Source: Nymphaea colorata
Lineage: Eukaryota > Streptophyta > Magnoliopsida > Nymphaeales > Nymphaeaceae
DNA: 64,000 bases
Direction: 5' to 3'
Assembly: GCF_008831285.2 (NCBI RefSeq)
Contig: NC_045147.1
Span: 16,036,854 to 16,100,853, forward strand
Under the pieces are notes generated by a model that made no database searches, was not told where the DNA came from, and saw only the letters and a list, made by a program, of their open reading frames with translations. Position numbers and translations under genes: made by a program. Positions 48,561 through 61,411 of this stretch are shown here, one piece after another. Each line of letters starts with the position of its first letter. Within the stretch, counting starts at the first letter, position 1.

Positions 48561-50120
48561 TCAATTACACACCTCGCATTAGTGATTTTTTTTGTTTTTT
48601 ATGATTCTTAAATTTTGCCGGAAGTTATCAAATAAGTAGATCTGACTAAATTCTATCGCTTGTTCATAGGTGAAATTTGGTGTTTTCTCATATTTTACTC
48701 CATAGAAGGTGTTTGTTAAGTAGGCCCATCTTTGACATTATCGCAAAAAGTTTGTCACCCAATAAACATTTTCCAAATTTTGACTTCATTCTGTATTGCT
48801 CTTTTTTTTTTCATCATAGGAAGAAAAGGGGTTAAGTTCACATGAATGCGTCCAAGTCTCTTATTGTTTTTTCCGTTTTGTTCATTAAAGATAATTTTTT
48901 TATTATGGCATTTCACATGCGACGATAAAATGTCATAACAATTAATTATGTTTTTTAATTGATCTTTGGGTTTGTATGATTTAAAAAATTATATTCTTTG
49001 GTAATTACCATCAGTTTTGCGCCAACTAATTAGACGTCTCCAACTGCCCAACCCACGTGATGTCAAGCAAAAGTAAAGTTAAAACAAAGAAAAAGAAATA
49101 AGAAAAAAAGCAAAACTTTTTGCCGACCGAGTTAGTAAGCTCCAAGAAAGCCTAGAATCTTGAGATTCATGGGCCAATGTGGCATGAGCTTTATCAATGA
49201 AGCAAGGGACCCACAATAATTTTTCTGATTTCGACTTAAGGAGTTAGAGGGAGACCTAAGATCTAGGTATCTTGCGGATCATATTCAAATCAGATGTGCC
49301 CGTTGTAATATCAAACTATGGTATGTTCATATATTAGGATTCAAATGTAGATTTGGTTACAAATAAAGAAAAATCTTTTTCATATGTGATCCCATTTTTA
49401 AATTCACATCTGACATGAGTCTGACCCTTATTTCACGTACAAATCTGAATTTCAAATGCACCATCGAATCTAAACCGCATTATAGTTTGTTAATCACTAA
49501 GTTTCAAAAAATATAGATATTAGGCATACAAGGGTATTTATTTGAAACTGGATTTGAACCTAAATCTCAATACAAATATAATCAAATGTCATTTCTTAAC
49601 CAATCCAATTTCTTAATCCGATGTTAAATTTTTTTTATATCTATCCATTTGAAGCAGTCAGGTCATGTCTCATCGAAATCTGACGCACCAGTACGATGCA
49701 TCAAGTGCATCACTAAATATATCTTTTAAGCATATGATTAGGTAAAGCAAAAGCCATTAACAACGTTTTAGGGCTTAATGCACGTTACTTACGAACTTGA
49801 TGACGTCTTCTTCCATGTGATGCATACAAATTGGAGTACAAATTAAGCACTTGCGTTTTAAGCAAGCCCACAAGCACACGCTATTCTGTCCACATGTTAG
49901 GGGGCATATTACGGGAACACGTTTCAAACACTACTTGTAACTCATGCAATTGTTTATGATCTTTTAGTACAATTTTTTGTTTTTCATGTCTTTTATTGTT
50001 AAAATTTGGGGAGAAAATATTTTTAAAATCATACTGCTTTGCGATGGTCAGTGAGAAGCATTTTACGCAAATGAAAATTATTTTCCCAAAAATATTACCT
50101 ACTCTTTAAGCACAAGTGAT
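48561..50120. other. intergenic, AT-rich with degenerate AAATC/GAATC-word repeat
   Basis: Around 49250-49680 there are many loosely repeated words such as CAAATC, GAATTTC and GGATTTG, suggesting an old repeat. The same wording returns near 57420-57600. No gene is seen. Confidence 0.35.
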
Positions 50121-50124
50121 TAGG

Positions 50125-50520
50125 GCTGCTCGAGCTTGGCCAGCTAGAGCTCGGCTCGAACTTAAGTTGAGCTCCTTATAGCAAGCTTGAGCTCGACTCG
50201 ATACAAAATCAAGCTTGAACTCAACTTGTTTAACCTATTTAACTCGCTTAGGCGTTAACTCGTGTAAACATTAACTCAAGTAACTTGTTAAAATTTGTTT
50301 TTGTCCTAAAAGTTAAAACCAATGACTTGGTAAATCGGTTTTGAGAATATTATATAGAGTGTCGGTTTGGGAGTCGAGTTTATTACAAATGAGTAGAGTT
50401 TTATTGTTTTGAATATCTTTGTAAGTTTAAATTTGGCTCGTTTATAAATGAGTCGGGCACACGCTAAGTTTTTTCGAGCAAATTCGAATCAATCCCGAGT
50501 TGGCGCGGCTCGTTGTATAG
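50125..50520. repeat. GCTCGAG-word dispersed repeat, copy 1
   Basis: Begins AGGGCTGCTCGAGCTTGG and is dense in GCTCG, GAGCTC and TTAACTCG words. It has no coding capacity. It is related in word content to the segments at 54640-55090 and 61066-61411. Confidence 0.5.
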
Positions 50521-50623
50521 CGCGACAGATGATTTTTAATATTTTTTAGGTGTTTGTGTCATTGTATATCTCCAAAACTAAATGTATGGGCAATTGGGTG
50601 CCAATCGATTTACTAAAGCAAAA

Positions 50624-50630
50624 CTCTCTC

Positions 50631-50663
<33 letters not shown>
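50624..50663. repeat. (CT)n microsatellite
   Basis: CT run of about 40 bases with one interruption. Confidence 0.9.
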
Positions 50664-51411
50664 TTTATATAACGTCATATTTTTATCTCATTTCCATAAA
50701 AAAAAGTCAAGTTGAATTCGAATAATTAACACAAAACCTTTAACAATCTTCCCCACTTTATTATAGTAATGTATCATTTATTATTTTAGGTGTAACCTTT
50801 TAGACCTTTTACCTAAAAAATATGCAAATTTTATACGCCAGCTAATGCTAATTAAGTTTATTGAAAGAGCCACATCGATGACAAAAAAGTTGTCCCAATA
50901 TGCCAATAAACAAAAACTATAAAAAAAAAAACTGGAAAAAGGTGGAACATCAATTCAATTCAGGAGGTGGAAGTGAACACGACTCGAAAGCTGACGTTCA
51001 AGGAGAGTCCAGTTCGCGTAAGAACAAGGGAAGAACTATTGATGTTGTTCCAACTCGGTTGTATCTTTCCTACTTTAAAAGGACAGCCCTATCTATCCAT
51101 GTCAGGACGAAAAGAATGTGACTGGACGTTTGCAGACGATCCAGAAAAGATGATGACAGCAAATGCTCCAAACAAGAACGGAACAGCAGCTTGATACGAT
51201 CAAGCATTGCATAGAACTAAGGGCCGCCCTGATCAAAAGGCAGAAACTGGTTGAAGAAACCAGCTGGAGACTGCCTTCTTTGTTTGCCATTTATAACAAA
51301 AATCAACCACAAAGTTGCCGGTGGTGGGCGGTATCCGAGGTTTCTTTTCGACTGCTTGTGCCCGTTGGACCCTTAGATCACATGTGATATGTTTCCCTTG
51401 TTGTCTCTGCA

Positions 51412-51625
51412 CGTACATAGCTTCAAAACAGATACAGATTAAGCTTATAATTGAATCAATCGCTCTCTCTGCAGTAGAAGGTTGGTGGTAGTTCAATTTT
51501 GGTGAGAGATCATCAGTTCGTACATAGCTTCAAAACAGATACAGATTAAGCTTATAATTGAACCAATCGCTCTCTCTGCAATATTAGGTTGGTGGTAGTT
51601 CAATTTTTGTGAGAGATCATCAGGA
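51412..51625. repeat. 107-bp tandem duplication
   Basis: The unit starting CGTACATAGCTTCAAAACAG at 51412 recurs at 51519 with only a handful of differences and ends near GAGAGATCATCAG in both copies. It has no coding frame of its own. Confidence 0.85.
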
Positions 51626-52785
51626 TTAAGATTGATATTCTGTGAACATAAGCCTGATACGTTATCATGTACATGATACTGATGTGATATGAGAGAGCTA
51701 CAGAGAGAGAGAGAGATAATGTAGTTTAGAAAAGGAAGGATGGGAATGATGAAAAGGACAGGGAAGAAGCCATTCGCCAACCTCCACTCTTGATCAAGCT
51801 CCATCATCACTGCTGCATCGACATGGGAGTTAGATTTCCTTTTCAAACAGCTACTCTGTGCCATCTTGACGTCGACTTCGCTTCATTATTGCATCATCCA
51901 CACCATACTGCAGCTTTTCTTTTCGTTTTCAGTCGTTAGCTATGGCTCTGGCTTGACTGGATCGTGAAAATGACGCAAAAAGAGAAGGCAATTGGTCACC
52001 TCATTAATTAGAAGCTAATTTCATCTCATAAATGGGCCTAATTAATTGAACTTGAACTCTGACCTTCCAGCTGAACGCAACAAATTATATACCGCCATTA
52101 ACTGGTGACAAGTATGTTTAATTAATTGATATATGTTTTTAATTGCAAGTCATTGATGTGGAAAGGTTGATTTATATACGTATTCAAATTATATTGCGTT
52201 TCAGATTCCAAGCAGTTCCTTTGTTGGTGTACGTCAGTGAATTTGGTGTCGTAGTCATGGGAAGGTCCTGACGATCCACATATATTTTTTACATGAATTG
52301 AAGATCAAACTATGTAGCTGAGCCACGAATTTACGAGGAAAATATGCATTACATGATCTTCTTGAAAAATGTACGCAGAAATCTCTTTTCTCTCATGTCC
52401 AGAGATCATGACACTTCCTAATTAAGTTGTATAAATCAACATATCATTTAATTTCGATCATGTACCGAACTCTCTAGGAATTGAAATTAGCCGGTTGTTG
52501 GATGACAAATTATTTAAAAGCTGTCACTAAAAAACACCATGCAACAGAAGCACTAGTAGCAAATTATGGTATAACGACAACACGTTTAGACTATAGTGAT
52601 AGTTTATGTTGTAATTGACATTTAACGTTTAGCCATAAATTTTAATATTTAGTCATCCAGTCTGGTAGACTTTAATTTTCCGCTAACTCTATACACTACT
52701 AAAAGTACATATATAGCACGTGATCAACCTAATCAGTAGGCTCCTAACCTCTTATCACCTACCTACGTGTGGTTGAAAAGAATTA

Positions 52786-52786
<1 letters not shown>
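51626..52786. other. intergenic, AT-rich
   Basis: No gene, repeat border or RNA gene was recognised. Confidence 0.35.

Positions 52787-52828
<42 letters not shown>
52787..52828. repeat. (TA)n microsatellite
   Basis: Uninterrupted TA run of about 40 bases. Confidence 0.9.
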
Positions 52829-52830
<2 letters not shown>

Positions 52831-52979
52831 AAAATGTATATCAAAATAAGAAGTCCCCAAGTTACAAAAATTGGAGACAATAAGTCCCCTAATTGCAGTA
52901 ACAAACCGCAAGACAGAAGCAAAAAGACAATATATACAATACAACTCACAAAAAAATGAAATAAGAGGGGTGAAGAGAG

Positions 52980-53180
52980 AGTGGAAGGACGAAACGACAC
53001 CATCACCCAACCGCAGAAGGAGGACGATGCCGCAGCCGAATGACAAAATGGACATCCACCTGCACAAAACGAGTCATAGACTCTGGCGAAGAGAAGGTGC
53101 CCCTGAAGACCTTGTTGTTGCACTCATCCCAAATGCACCACCAAGCTGAAATGAGTCACAACCTCTAAACACGACTCCAT
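52980..53180 (-). mobile_element. possible non-LTR retrotransposon (LINE) relic
   Basis: One minus-strand frame reads AWWCIWDECNNKVFRGT, then PESMTRFVQVDVHFVIRLR. Plant LINE ORF2 proteins commonly end with a W-x-I-W-x-x-x-N-x-x-x-F-x-G segment of this kind. The frame has stops upstream and is short, so this is at most a decayed 3' piece. No poly(A) tail or target duplication was seen. Confidence 0.3.
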
Positions 53181-54639
53181 GAAAGAGCCAAGTGGGGAGA
53201 AAGACAGAAAAGGAAAAAAAGACGAATGAATGGTGAGTCTGAAAGACTACTAATTTTAGAGAGAGAGAGAGAGAGATGAGTAGCTGCCAGATCCTCATAC
53301 AGTATATTTGATTGAAATTATCCACTAATTTTAGAGGATTGGATGGTGAATATTCAGTTGCAAATGTAAATGACAAGCTGCTCTTTTAGAAGTTTGAAAT
53401 ACCCTTCAAAGTGTGGGAGAGGGATAGAACATGGAGAAACTAACAAGTTTCTTTAAACAAAATTGCTTGTTTGTTTCCAAAGGCATTTTGGAACCTTGAA
53501 AAAATAGTGTGCCTTTTATATTTGTGATTTAATTACCATTATCAGCCTAAACCATTCCCATTAAAGTATGGTATATGATGGTATGATGGCCACCTGTTTT
53601 CACACACACATATATATATATATATAAACAAATTTACAAAAATATATTGTTTAACACGAAATATTATTCTAAGGAGGTGTGTGTTCGTCTCCCTTGTGCT
53701 AAGTATCTTTGCCCAGTTCTGCATTTAAATTTCTTTCAGAATCCCACTTTTTAAAGTTTCCCAACTGCTTGCAGTTTGATTTCCGAGGCAATTAAAAGCA
53801 ATATTGGAACAAATTGAGCCCATTAAAGTAGTCGCCGAAGAACCTAGTTTTACTCAAGATAACAAAATTAATTTCCGATTACAGGCAAATAACTTTTGTG
53901 GATTTTGCAGTTGCTTCTAACTTCAGTCAACTGTGTGTTAGGTACAAGTAGCCATCACAACCGTGGCATCATAATCATCTTCGTTGTCGGTTTGTCCTCT
54001 AATTAATGTGGAGCCGGTTTCTATCTAAACTGGATCATTGGTAAATCATTGGATTTCCCTCGTTTTGCTACTAGTTAATTCGACAAATTGTCTCTAAACC
54101 GATGACCATGACCACTAGTAGTGAAAATGCCACTGCATAAGTGTCCATGAGAATTGAACTAGAGACCTACATTCCTACAATCTCATAGCTTGACCAACTA
54201 TCTATGTTACGCCCCTTGAACCCTCTTTGTTTATATTTAAAGATTGATGCTGGCAGGAATTTGTCGCTTGTGGTGTGTCCACGCCAACGTTTGGTGTCAT
54301 TAGATGCTACTTCTTGATGTAAAGATATGGATGTTGAGTTGGATCCTTGACAATATTCCGGGGACCAGTACAAAACTTAGCCGCTAATTGGACTTGGATT
54401 CAAACTTTGACTTGAACTGCAAAACCAATGTCGATTTGATTGTCATATATGGGACCTGACATTTGAATGTAACCGGGTCGGATCTTCATCGACCTGTTAT
54501 CCAACTCAATGTTGGATCAGGTCAACAGTCAAATCTTGGGACCGACCGGTTACGTTTGTTAACTAGAAGCCATGAGATTTCCATAGGATACCCTCAAAGT
54601 TGGGATGTACAACAAGTCAACTCAAACTCGCCTGTGCAA
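53181..54639. other. intergenic, AT-rich
   Basis: A GA run lies near 53260-53276 and a CA/TA run at 53600-53626. No gene is supported. Confidence 0.35.
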
Positions 54640-54834
54640 GCTCTACTTGAGCTCAACTAGATTAATGAATGAGCCGAGTTCGAGCTTAAGTTAACACTCG
54701 AGTTATAAATGAGCCAACTTCAAGTTACCCGAGCTCAACTCGGTTCGTGTCTTTCGTGTTTGTTAATCTTTACGGGCATGTTAGTGATTTTTTAAGAACT
54801 GTGAAGCTATTTTTTGTGATTTTTATTTTTACTT

Positions 54835-54907
<73 letters not shown>

Positions 54908-54951
54908 CAAATAACACGAGCTTAAACGAATCGAACTTGAGCTTGAACATG

Positions 54952-54994
<43 letters not shown>

Positions 54995-55090
54995 CAAATA
55001 ACACGAGCTTAAACGAATCGAACTTGAGCTTGAACTGGTTTACTGAGTTGGGCTCGAGCTCACTTCATAAAACTTGAGTCATCATCAAGC
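54640..55090. repeat. GCTCGAG-word repeat, copy 2, with an internally duplicated TA tract and 47-bp segment
   Basis: A TA run at 54838-54904 followed by AATTCAAATAACACGAGC and onward to GAGCTTGAAC (ending near 54949) is repeated as a second TA run (54957-54992) followed by the same segment (ending near 55036). Flanking sequence has the GAGCTC/CTCGAG wording of the dispersed family. Confidence 0.7.
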
Positions 55091-55099
55091 CGAGCAATA

Positions 55100-57218
55100 C
55101 ATAACTTGGTAGTTGTACATTCGTACTAAAAGCCCGTCGAATGGAGGAGCAAGTGGAGCTGTTCACGATTGAAAAGCAAGTGGACAGTCCTTTGGGCGCA
55201 TCAAACTCACTCTGTGGACATGACTTATAAGTTGGTGCTTTACACGTACGCCTACCGCGCAGCCATAAGATGAAGACGTGGAAAAGTGAGTTCGATGATC
55301 GTCTGTAAATAAAAAAAAAAAAAGTTGCATCACAAGGAAGAAGTAACGTATAAAATAATTGAAGGTGACAGCAGAATTCTTTGCCTCCATTAGATTTTTG
55401 TTTGTGTTTTTATTGACAAGTTGAAGCGGCTTAGATTGACCGGTGATCCGCTGGATAAGCACTGTTGTCTTTTCCATTTTTTCTTTTTTTTGACATAGAC
55501 AAACTGCGTGCGTGCACGCATGCATGCGACCATGCATGTGCATCGCCATATCTCTTTTGCATCCACGGATATATGTATGATTAATATTATATGTACATAG
55601 ATATGGATAACTCTCAGTATGTCACATCATTGTGTGAGAAATGAATAATACTTACCACTCACTTCCAATCATGAGGCCGAAAGTGCATATAGTAAGGAGA
55701 AAGATAGAAGAGATTTCTAGGTCTTGGGTTGTCGAGTTTGTAGCAGTCGGATCTATTTTCACTTTATGTTGATACATAGAAGGTCTAAAGGTTATTTATG
55801 TCTCGAAGTATGCACTTCGAAGTAGCATTCTCAATATTTTTTCTTTTTTTTAATGAAGTTAGACATAGATCCAAAATATAGTACACTAAAAAGGAAAAAT
55901 TGTGCACAATCGATCGACAAGTAGAGCTGTAGATCGCATTTCATGATTTCGCATTGTCTAACTTATTTTCTAAAATTCGATCTACGTATTAAATTTCAAG
56001 TTTTCTCTTCGACCCCGTGTGCTGGAGATTTTGACGGTCTTGGTCATTGTTCAAATTAAATAATATTGATATATAATGTAAATTACATGTAAATATAAGA
56101 ATAAAAATTCCAAAAAAAATTGATATTTACATTTGAATTTCACAAGCCGAGAAAGCTTGGACCGTTGGTTTTAACAGCATTATAAGATCAATTTACACAT
56201 TTACGTTCATGAGTAAGTGAATAGTGATTTTGGCTATCCAGCGTCGCGTCACTCAAAAGCATCATCGATATGATGTAAATGGATGGTTGAGAAAAAAACA
56301 TGGAAAAGAAGATGAAAACTCATATGAAATGATGAAATTATCCGTTACCATTTCTTTCCTCATTATTCTCTTAATCATTCGTAATGATAGATTGAATTAA
56401 ATGGTTGAATGATTCTAATAAGCTAAAGTCACCATTCAATGTTCTTTATCTTTATAAGTCTTTATGATTCTAGACATTTGAAATACATTCATGCCTTTAA
56501 ATTTGTAAAAAATGACACTGGTAATATTAGAATGGAGTGATAAACGTGGGTAACAATATTAGTTTGAAAAAGAGGGAGAGAGCACTAGGAAGGCCTTCAG
56601 AGATGGACAAATTAAAGGGAGGGCGCAATGGACAAATAAGGAAGGAGTAAAGCCTTTGCCAGTTATTAGAGAACCGCCCACACCGCTATAAAAAGATTAT
56701 TTTATTTCTTCTCCGACAACTTTTACGTAATTTAAAAGTATGTCTTTTCAATCGCAAATATTGTTTGCCTCACTTAAATATTAAAAAATGTGAAAGATGC
56801 AAAATTTAATTATATATATATATATATGTGCCTTTCCCCTACCGACATTTTGCCGATGCATGTGTCAAATGTAATTGCAAATTTAAAGTTAGAATTTGTG
56901 ATTTTTCAAGTGTTAGAATTTGGGTACATGATTGTATTAATTAAGCTAGTTAAACTTCAATAAATTATGAGAGAGAGAGAGTGAGAGAGAGAGAAGGCCA
57001 AAATGAGAGGGAAATAACCAGTTCACTTGTTCATCACAATACTTGAGTACACAAAACTTGTGCTTGGCACTCACAAGTTCAAACAAACAGATACATGCCA
57101 TTTAACTTCAAATATCTATCAGATTCTTGCCCATTACTATTGTTATATGAAAACTTATTCAAAATAAACTAATCTGAGCAGAGAACATTTTACTTGACAT
57201 GTTTTTTGCTTTTCAATA

Positions 57219-57222
<4 letters not shown>
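55100..57222. other. intergenic, AT-rich
   Basis: No gene is supported. A short alternating CATGCA-rich patch lies at 55505-55543 (see findings), and GA runs near 56968-56994. Confidence 0.4.

Positions 57223-57281
<59 letters not shown>
57223..57281. repeat. (TA)n microsatellite
   Basis: TA run of nearly 60 bases with a single GT interruption. Confidence 0.9.
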
Positions 57282-60200
57282 GGATTCATTCCTTGCGTCA
57301 AATTCCTAGTTTAAGTTCTCATAGTTGAATAAAAACCCTTGGAACTAAGAGTCGGGCTTACCAAATGCCCCCAAATTGCTTAGGAAAGAAAGTGTCTGAA
57401 CGTGTACCAACATTTCTTTAGATTTGAAGTCAAATCCGAGTCGAAGTCAAATATGACATTCGGTTGTAACTCGATCCTCACTTTGAATATGAAACTGAAT
57501 GTATATATATTAAAATCCACATTTGAACAGAATTGTGAATGCATCCGTCTTTTAATTCACACTTGTCCCCAAACTCACTCAATTAGGTCGGATATCTAAT
57601 AATCAAACTTTTCACAAATCCAACCATGTGAACGCAGAAGCAGAAATCTATCAGTAATTTTAAGGAAAAAAAACCTAAAAACCATAGTATACATAAAATT
57701 ATGTAAAAGAATTATTTAAGGCTATTTTTCGAGATTAAAGGTATTGGATTTCCCCATCCATAAAATCCGTCCTAGGCAATTGGTCCTCAAAATTTTTAAT
57801 CTTCCATTGTTGGGTATTTTGTATGATTAAATTCTAAAAAAATGCTTAAAGCAAATAAGGTCAGAGTAGACAAACAACGCTTCACATGTGTGTATGTGGC
57901 GTCATGAACCACAAAAATGACGCTAGCTAACAAGGAAATGGTTCATCAGTTTCAAAGAATTTCTGATAGATACTTCTCAATTTTTCAAGGCCAACTTCAT
58001 TCACGTTTAATCAAATCCCTGGTAGACAACTTCAGATAAGACGCATGGAAGAACATGCATTCTAAACATGTACTGCTTTTTAATCAAATTCCTAACTCGA
58101 AGTCAACTTTTGGCCGGAAAGTGTTGCTGCTTTTTCCCAAGTTAGACGTTCCTCGTTTTCTTGGTAATTAATCTCTTCCTCAAGTTATCGGTTACTTACT
58201 TTTTCCAGGATATACATTTGAAGACGGCAATTACTGAGTTGAATGGTGGTTCTGAAGTGTGGTTCGTCGTCTTCTTGTGCAGTATTATTAGAAATCCAAC
58301 AAGGAGTTTTGGTTCTTTCATCCCAATCGGTGTTCTTCATGGATGAGGCAGGCACCAAACTAATGGTCCTTTCTGTCTCCGTCGCTCCATCAAACGTGTC
58401 ATTTTTTGTCCTTTCGCTTTTTTAGTCACTGTGTCTTTTATCTCTTGCGTGCTTTGATTGGACACGGGGGTTACAAGGACTTCTCAGAAAACTCTATACC
58501 AATCTATGAGCAAACTTTTGAAATTCTGCACAAAGATTTTTAATGCATTCATGTTTTTGAATGCCCACTTGGGTTAAGCGAAACTTCCTAGCCCTTTCTA
58601 TCATCTTCGATGCATGAGTTTCAAGAGAAGTTGTAGAGAGAGAGAGAGTTCTGCTAATCCAGTCCAGGACTCAGTTTGAAAGAAATTAAATAGCCTCCTA
58701 TATATGCCAAAACAAGCATAGGCTTTAGGGTGGGAGTACTAGGACGGCTTCTATATTCAATTTCCAAAGTGGAGGCATGTCCAATCTCAAGTTGCCTATT
58801 CAAAGATAAAAATGAAGAAAGAAATGCACAGATGAATTTACTTCATTTGAATCCACACCTCAAAGAAGCTGTACGTATGATCATTTTAATTTTTCAAAGT
58901 TTTAGATATGAAGCTTCCGAAAGTTATCTCAAACATGGCATATATATATATATCAACCCATCTTCAAATGCAAACAGTGCAGATCCCATAGATGTACCAT
59001 GACGCTCTTGGGTCATATTGTTGAGAAAGAAGCCAGTGGTGCAGAGGAAGTTCATCTCTGTGAATCTCTTAGGAATTCTAGCAAATGCTTGGCCTACAGA
59101 CGTGGAATTATCCTCAAAAGAGACAAATCATTTCTTTGATAAAAGAGAAAAACCATGTATGGAGAGGCACCACTATATGTAAAAGTGAGCAAAAAGTGTC
59201 CTCCCAAGACTTTAAATTTGGTGAATCACTCGCTCTCTAGTCTCTTCCTCTCTTTGCATTAAAAAAAAAAAAACAAACATATTGATTCTCTCTGTTACAC
59301 AACTGTAGAAGAATCGGCTACATAATACGAAAACAATTAGACTCTGTGTAACCAAGAGGATTCAGAAGAGAAGAATCTTCCCATATGAAGAGTGACCGAA
59401 AGTTCACAACTACTTATTGAGAAGCATGCATCAAAATTTGGGAGCTCCAACTGTTGTTACGCGTCAAATCATACTAGTGGAGGGGCGGTAGTTTCCACGA
59501 GGGCGTCTTGGACGTGGGCTTCAGCTTCAGTCACAGTTTGCCTCCCCAAGTAATAAAGGTGGAGTTCTGGAGTGATCTTCTTTCCTTTTGGTGATGGAGG
59601 AAAAAGGGAGGGGAGGTGGGGTCTCGCTAGCTCAGCCGATGGACCAAAGCCCGAATTTGCCGATGTAAAAGAAGGAAGCGCTCTTCTTGCAAGCCTCCAT
59701 ATAGGACCAAAGCCCTGAATATCCCTTGCAAAAAACACGTAACTCTTTCTTTCTCTCTCTATCTCTTTCACATACATACATATGCTTAATGAAAATCATT
59801 CAGCCTATCATCCATATTGCAAATTGAGATAAGCACGACAACCAAGTTGAATGGTATATCATAAGTCTATCTAAACTCTGAAGTAAATTAGAACCTCCTT
59901 ACATGCATAAGAGCATATCATTAAGTGTTTTATGTTGAAGGTAGTTTTTGTTCGGTAAACATTAAGAATGAATTAAAAGTATGAAAGTGAAACTGTATTT
60001 TCAAGATATTGAAATACCCCTCAAAAGTGAAAAGAGAGAGAAACAAATCGATTTCAGTTACCTTCTTTGAAAGATATTTCACTCTTAAAGAAACAAGTTT
60101 GACTTCTACATTTTCAAATCAATCTTCACTATTTGATTTACTTAAAATTGACAGCCCAAATGATCCATTAAGATTTAGTAGCTATCTATTTTGCTCTTTG

Positions 60201-61065
60201 TGTGTGCAATTTTATGGATGGGATAAATTAAATACAAGTTTAGACTCTTTGGAATATTTTAACGTATAACCAAAAAAAAAAAAGGAGTTAGGGCATCAGC
60301 AATCAAGGACTAAAAAAAATTGGTGTCGTAAATAAATTTATGGCCCGATCAGAATTATTCAGCATGATTGAAAATCTATAAGGGAAGCTTTGACCAAAAG
60401 CATTGTGCGGCCATTATATATATCTACTGTATTTTGTACATCCAATCAAGATTAGACTCTATGATTAAAATTTTCTGATCCGATCTGATGGCGAGCGTAC
60501 ATTTGGCCAACGTGATTTAGAACCTGCAAATGAACTTTCTGTTATTTTTATTGGACCGACCCACTAAGCTGCCTTTGGCTCTTTCCAGTGAGGGGTCTTC
60601 CTTTTCATCTACAGCATGTTAATTAAATAATCATCGAACTTTTTCAATATGCTTACTCGTTAGACCAAATTATAATGAGTCCTGAGAACAAATTTGTCTA
60701 TTTTTTAATTTATTGCTGGAAAGTTTTCTTTCCTAGTCAGTAAGTGAGTTGAGTGGACAGAGAAGGGAAAGAAAGACTACTCATCTCCCTTCTTTACACA
60801 AGCTCAACCTCGCAAGAAGAGTGTTGCCCACAAGAATCAAACAGGAGAAATGTGAACTTATGCACCCTTTCGTCCAATCAACTATGTTATACCCTTGGGG
60901 CCTATTAGCTAAAAGAACATTTCCGGCCTTGATCAACATATGAAGTGATTAGAGCAATGGAATTTAATCGATTGTAGAAGCTTTGATCTCAAAAATCAAA
61001 GGGTAGTCATGGGTTGAGAACTGGCATGAAACTCTTCCCAAATATTACAGTCTGAGTCAAACTAG
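57282..61065. other. intergenic, AT-rich
   Basis: Short frames, including one on the minus strand at 59469-59777 with GGACCAAAGCCC repeated 65 bases apart, have no recognisable family. A degenerate AAATC-word repeat lies near 57420-57600. No RNA gene is seen. Confidence 0.4.
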
Positions 61066-61411
61066 GGGCTGTTCAACGAGTCGAGCTCGACTCGAACTCG
61101 TTCAATAAACTTGACTGGGACTCGACTCGTTTATTAATCGAGTTGAGTTTGAGTTAAGAAATGAACTTGACAACCTAAATGAGTTGAGCTCAAGCTAAGT
61201 GGGCTCGGCTCGGTTAAACTCAGTTAAGCTCGAAAAAGAAAATATATAAGATACGTCTCAAGCCAATCTTCGGCTCTAGCTTAATCAAGCCGAGTTCGAG
61301 TTTTAAGAACTCAAGTCGAGTCAAGCTCGAGACGAGTTCAAGTTCCTTTCAAGACATGCTAGCCTAGTTCAAACTGGCTCAACTTGGCTCGAACTCCCTC
61401 ATGAACAGCCC
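61066..61411. repeat. 346-bp GCTCGAG-word element with terminal inverted repeats (MITE-like), copy 3
   Basis: The left end GGGCTGTTCA at 61066 is matched exactly by the complement of TGAACAGCCC at 61402-61411, and similarity continues weakly inwards. The interior is dense in CTCGAG, GAGTTGAG and CGGCTCG words. It has no coding capacity. No flanking target duplication could be recognised. Confidence 0.6.

Noticed and set aside
59469..59777. Minus-strand 102-codon frame with repeated GFGP words
   Set aside because: It has no known domain, sits in repeat-like sequence with GGACCAAAGCCC occurring twice, and lacks splice context.
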